From positions 24,450 through 44,685 of the forward strand of contig NW_003138333.1 of assembly GCF_000003605.2 (NCBI RefSeq): a stretch of 20,236 nt of DNA, written 5' to 3'. Below are positions 17,975 to 20,236 of this stretch, one piece after another. Positions within the stretch are counted from its first letter, which is position 1. Each line of letters opens with the position of its first letter. The translations under genes were made by a program, and so were the position numbers. Origin of the DNA: Saccoglossus kowalevskii (taxonomy: Eukaryota; Hemichordata; Enteropneusta; Harrimaniidae). The notes under the pieces were generated by a model. It was not told the DNA's origin. It searched no databases and saw only the letters and a list, made by a program, of their open reading frames with translations.

Positions 17975-18662
17975 ACGTTGCGATTATGTCGTATTTGTAA
18001 AATGTAGTGAAATAAACGATCGGGATTTTGTGCGTACTTGGGACGCATCGACCGTCCCCTTTACACTGGCTTTTAAATTCACGAATTTGGCAGATAAAAA
18101 GGTGAGTTCTATTGTTATTTCACGAAAATAGCTAAATTAAAACACTGTGAATATTTAATGCCTTTACAGTATACAAATTTGTTTAATTTTGGTTATTCTT
18201 TATTAAAGCGGGTAGTCGTCACAGAACGTTTTTTCTTCCAAGTTTTAGTGTATCGCGTGCGCCATTTCACTACAATAACATTACCTTGCAAAACTTAGCC
18301 CGCGATAAAATGGTTCATATTTCCATTTTTACTGAAGTCTGACATTAATAAATAGTTCGGATGTCACAAACGTGTTTTCCACATTTTGTAGTACGTTTTC
18401 AGATGTAACAACCACAGGAAAATGGCCGTCCGTAGTGAGGTGATTGACCACAAAAATGAAGGCTGCCTGTGGCAGAGGCACTATTGCGTAGAGTGCAAGG
18501 GCCTCTGGGAGGGAGACTAAAGTCTGTGCTGGGACAGCGCTTCCTGTCACGTGCAGTCAACGAGTAAATTTGCAAAAATGTTTGGTATTTATGTTTGGTC
18601 AACAGTAACTTAATTTATGAACATTATTAAGGCTTAATTTAATTTGGAGGGTAGAGGTCAAT
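17975..18662. other. Unassigned stretch with a possible exon end and a TTAA MITE terminus
   Basis: The frame that crosses 17990-18100 ends at AAAAAG|GTGAGT (GT at 18102), a strong-looking splice donor, but no upstream exon structure is evident. TTAA-AGCGGGTAGTCGTC at about 18205 is a diverged terminus of the 19151-19283 MITE family without a visible partner. At 18390-18520 both strands are open for 33-73 codons with balanced, non-repetitive composition; no domain is recognised. AATTTAATTTGG near 18635 and its complement near 18690 form a 12-bp inverted repeat at the edge of the next minisatellite. Confidence 0.35.
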
Positions 18663-18980
18663 CTGTTCGCAACTCTCCTCCCTCTCAACCAAATTAAATT
18701 GCCCTCCCACTGCCCTCTCCCCACTCAGTTTTGTTCCACGCTACCTTCTTCCCACTCGATTTTCCTCCCACTGCCCTCTCCCCACTCAGTTTTTGTTCCC
18801 CGCTGCCTTCTCCCCACTCGGTTTTGCTCCCACTGCCCTCTCCCCACTCAGTTTTGTTCCACGCTACCTTCTTCCCACTCGATTTTCCTCCCACTGCCCT
18901 CTCCCCACTCAGTTTTTGTTCCCCGCTGCCTTCTCCCCACTCAATTTTCCTACCCACTGCCCTCTCCCCGCTCATTTTTT
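18663..18980. repeat. Pyrimidine-rich minisatellite, ~30-bp subunits in a 122-bp unit
   Basis: TTCCACGCTACC starts at 18735 and 18857, 122 bp apart. Each 122-bp unit is four subunits of about 30 bp with CCCTCTCCCCACTCAGTTTT or variants (ACTCGATTTT, ACTCGGTTTT). The plus strand is almost all C and T, so the two strands differ strongly in composition. All apparent proteins in it (for example repeats of TEWGEGSG on the minus strand) follow from the repeat. Confidence 0.92.
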
Positions 18981-19150
18981 TTGCCTGCCCTCTGGACGCG
19001 CAGTTGTATCTATTCTCTCCCACCCGGTTCATACTGTCTTAATTCGACCCCCTCAATAGTTTCTGCTACCTCCCCCTATCATTCCCCAGAGAAGAAGTTA
19101 AAGTTTCGATTGGTCACCAGCTCCAATCCTTAAACCCATGTGAATTAAAT

Positions 19151-19283
19151 TTAAAGCGCGGTAGTCGTCGCGCAGCGCGTGTTCGAATTTCATGTAAATA
19201 AACAATGTATTTGACACGCGTTGTGTACGTCGCTATGAGTCCCGTATCGAACAGGGCGCAGCGCGACGACTGCCGCCCTTTAA
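19151..19283. mobile_element. Complete TTAA MITE (piggyBac-like)
   Basis: TTAA at 19151-19154 and 19280-19283 flank a 125-bp body. The left end AGCGCGGTAGTCGTCGCGC and the right end, read in reverse, AGGGCGGCAGTCGTCGCGC differ at two positions over 19 bp, and the similarity continues into GCGC. A TTAA target duplication is the hallmark of piggyBac transposons; no transposase is present. The core is AT-rich with GTAAATAAACAATG. Further ends of the same family are at 14316 and about 18205. Confidence 0.82.
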
Positions 19284-19639
19284 CGTTTTTTTATAGCAGG
19301 CGAATTTAATGGTAATATAATACCTATACTTTTTTATGAAATGACAAAATGCCATGACCAATTTCACCGGCAACACTCTTTATTAAGAGAGTTGTACCCA
19401 AGTTCAAATTTTGCACTTCTGAACATGTACAATGCATTATGGGAGACAATACAAAATCGAAGAAAGCTTAGAAAGAACTCATGTGTGCTTGTGATTGGGG
19501 TATTCTACTAACCAAATCTAGATCATAGAGGCTTTTCGGCGCTATGGGTGACCCCGATAGCGAGCACGAAGTGCCAGAAGGGATGTCAAAGTTAGCCACC
19601 AGTATGGAAAGCCACAGCTATCTTAAGTCCTGAAATATT
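19284..19639. other. Unassigned stretch
   Basis: It contains the dispersed word GAAAGCTTAGAAAGAACTC (about 19463), shared with 6072, and TGCATTATGGGA at about 19433-19444, similar in reverse to the ZNF143/Staf site (CCCATAATGCA). No gene recognised. Confidence 0.35.
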
Positions 19640-20082
19640 ATGTCATGTAGAGCATTTACCATGTTGTGTAGTGCGTTTACCATGTTGTGTAGTGCATTTA
19701 CTTTGTTGTGTAGTGCATTTACCATGTTATGTAGTGCATTTACCTTGTTGTGTAGTGCATTTACCTTGTTGTGCAGTGCATTTACCTTGTTGTGTAGTGC
19801 ATTTACCTTGTTGTGTAGTGCATTTACCATGTCATGTAGTGCATTTACCTTGTTGTGTAGTGCATTTACCTTGTTGTGTAGTGCATTTACCTTGTTGTGT
19901 AGTGCATTTACCTTGTTGTGTAGTGCATTTACCTTGTTGTGTAGTGCATTTACCTTGTTGTGTAGTGCATTTACCATGTCATGTAGTGCATTTACCTTGT
20001 TGTGTAGTGCATTTACCTTGTTGTGTAGTGCATTTACCTTGTTGTGTAGTGCATTTACCTTGTTGTGTCGTGTATTTATCAC
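19640..20082. repeat. 21-bp minisatellite, 21 units
   Basis: GTGCATTTACCTTGTTGTG and two more bases repeat at exactly 21 bp from 19652 to 20072, giving 21 units. Variants are few (ACCAT for ACCTT, GTCATG or GTTATG for GTTGTG). The double variant ACCATGTCATG appears at 19825 and 19972, 147 bp or seven units apart, so a seven-unit block was itself duplicated. Because 21 is a multiple of three, two forward frames and one reverse frame stay open; the reverse one reads the heptad VNALHNK. Confidence 0.97.
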
Positions 20083-20236
20083 ATGACAGGTTTACTGAGC
20101 AGCTTCATCAATTAGCAAAGAATTTTGTCCCAATAATGGAATGACCTATAAATTAGTTTTGAGGAATGCGGCATATGGAATTGTGTATGGAATGTTCCAA
20201 TATATTAAATATTCGTCAGTGTGATTCCTATGAGGC
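20083..20236. other. Right-edge stretch
   Basis: About 150 bp of AT-rich sequence with no recognised feature. Confidence 0.3.

Noticed and set aside
18329-18602. Two minus-strand frames of 67-73 codons
   Set aside because: They overlap each other in different frames, have no recognised domain and no splice or promoter support; left as part of an unassigned stretch.
18694-19133. Four long frames on both strands over the pyrimidine-rich repeat
   Set aside because: Open because of biased repeat composition; frames exist on both strands at once with no start context or domain.
19618-20144. Frames of 148-157 codons on both strands over the 21-bp repeat
   Set aside because: The unit length is a multiple of three, so any stop-free unit gives a long frame; amino-acid variants are not conservative.

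Overview
This window is AT-rich, repeat-dense, non-coding DNA from an animal nuclear genome. No intact host protein gene, rRNA gene or functional tRNA gene can be supported. The organism call is inference: the decayed non-LTR retrotransposons, tRNA-derived SINEs, a solo LTR, ATACTGT-type and TTAA-type MITEs and LINE 3' ends with long tandem repeats are a mixture I associate with marine invertebrates, most likely a mollusc or another lophotrochozoan. No operons, ribosome binding sites or other prokaryotic features are present.

Layout, left part. 1-373 (minus) is the open linker region of an RTE-like LINE running off the left edge. 405-1010 (plus) is the broken C-terminal end of a different LINE. 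1555-1725 is a truncated MITE. 1730-2735 is a minisatellite with a 120-bp basic unit and a ~250-bp higher-order unit. 2736-4330 holds nothing recognisable except two hairpins. 4333-4735 holds a tRNA-type SINE and duplicated pieces of its 3' half. 4863-5613 is a LINE 3' end made of 157-bp tandem repeats and closed by a hairpin and poly(A). 6121-7603 is another LINE 3' repeat region, split by a 697-bp insertion flanked by an 8-bp direct repeat. 8174-8369 is a complete MITE.

Middle and right part. 9290-11777 contains two joined, dead reverse-transcriptase copies; the second runs into its C-terminal and 3' region. 11822-12100 is an asymmetric inverted repeat. 12455-13433 is an array of ~300-330-bp monomers that stops directly at a ~230-bp ATTT microsatellite. 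14316-14540 is a CpG-rich patch with a TTAA-MITE end and promoter-like motifs. 15031-15357 is a solo LTR with a perfect 5-bp target duplication. 16202-17974 repeats, in the same order and orientation, the LINE C-terminus, LINE 3' UTR and monomer array seen at 10992-13433, with a tRNA-derived SINE added. 18663-18980 is a pyrimidine-rich minisatellite, 19151-19283 a complete TTAA MITE and 19640-20082 a 21-bp minisatellite.

No gene set works together here; the interest is in nested transposition, local duplication and repeat expansion. The best-supported observations are the paired 10992-13433 / 16357-17974 segments, which supply an 'empty site' for the SINE at about 17156-17512, the solo LTR, and the 697-bp insertion whose uninterrupted target can be read from neighbouring repeat units.
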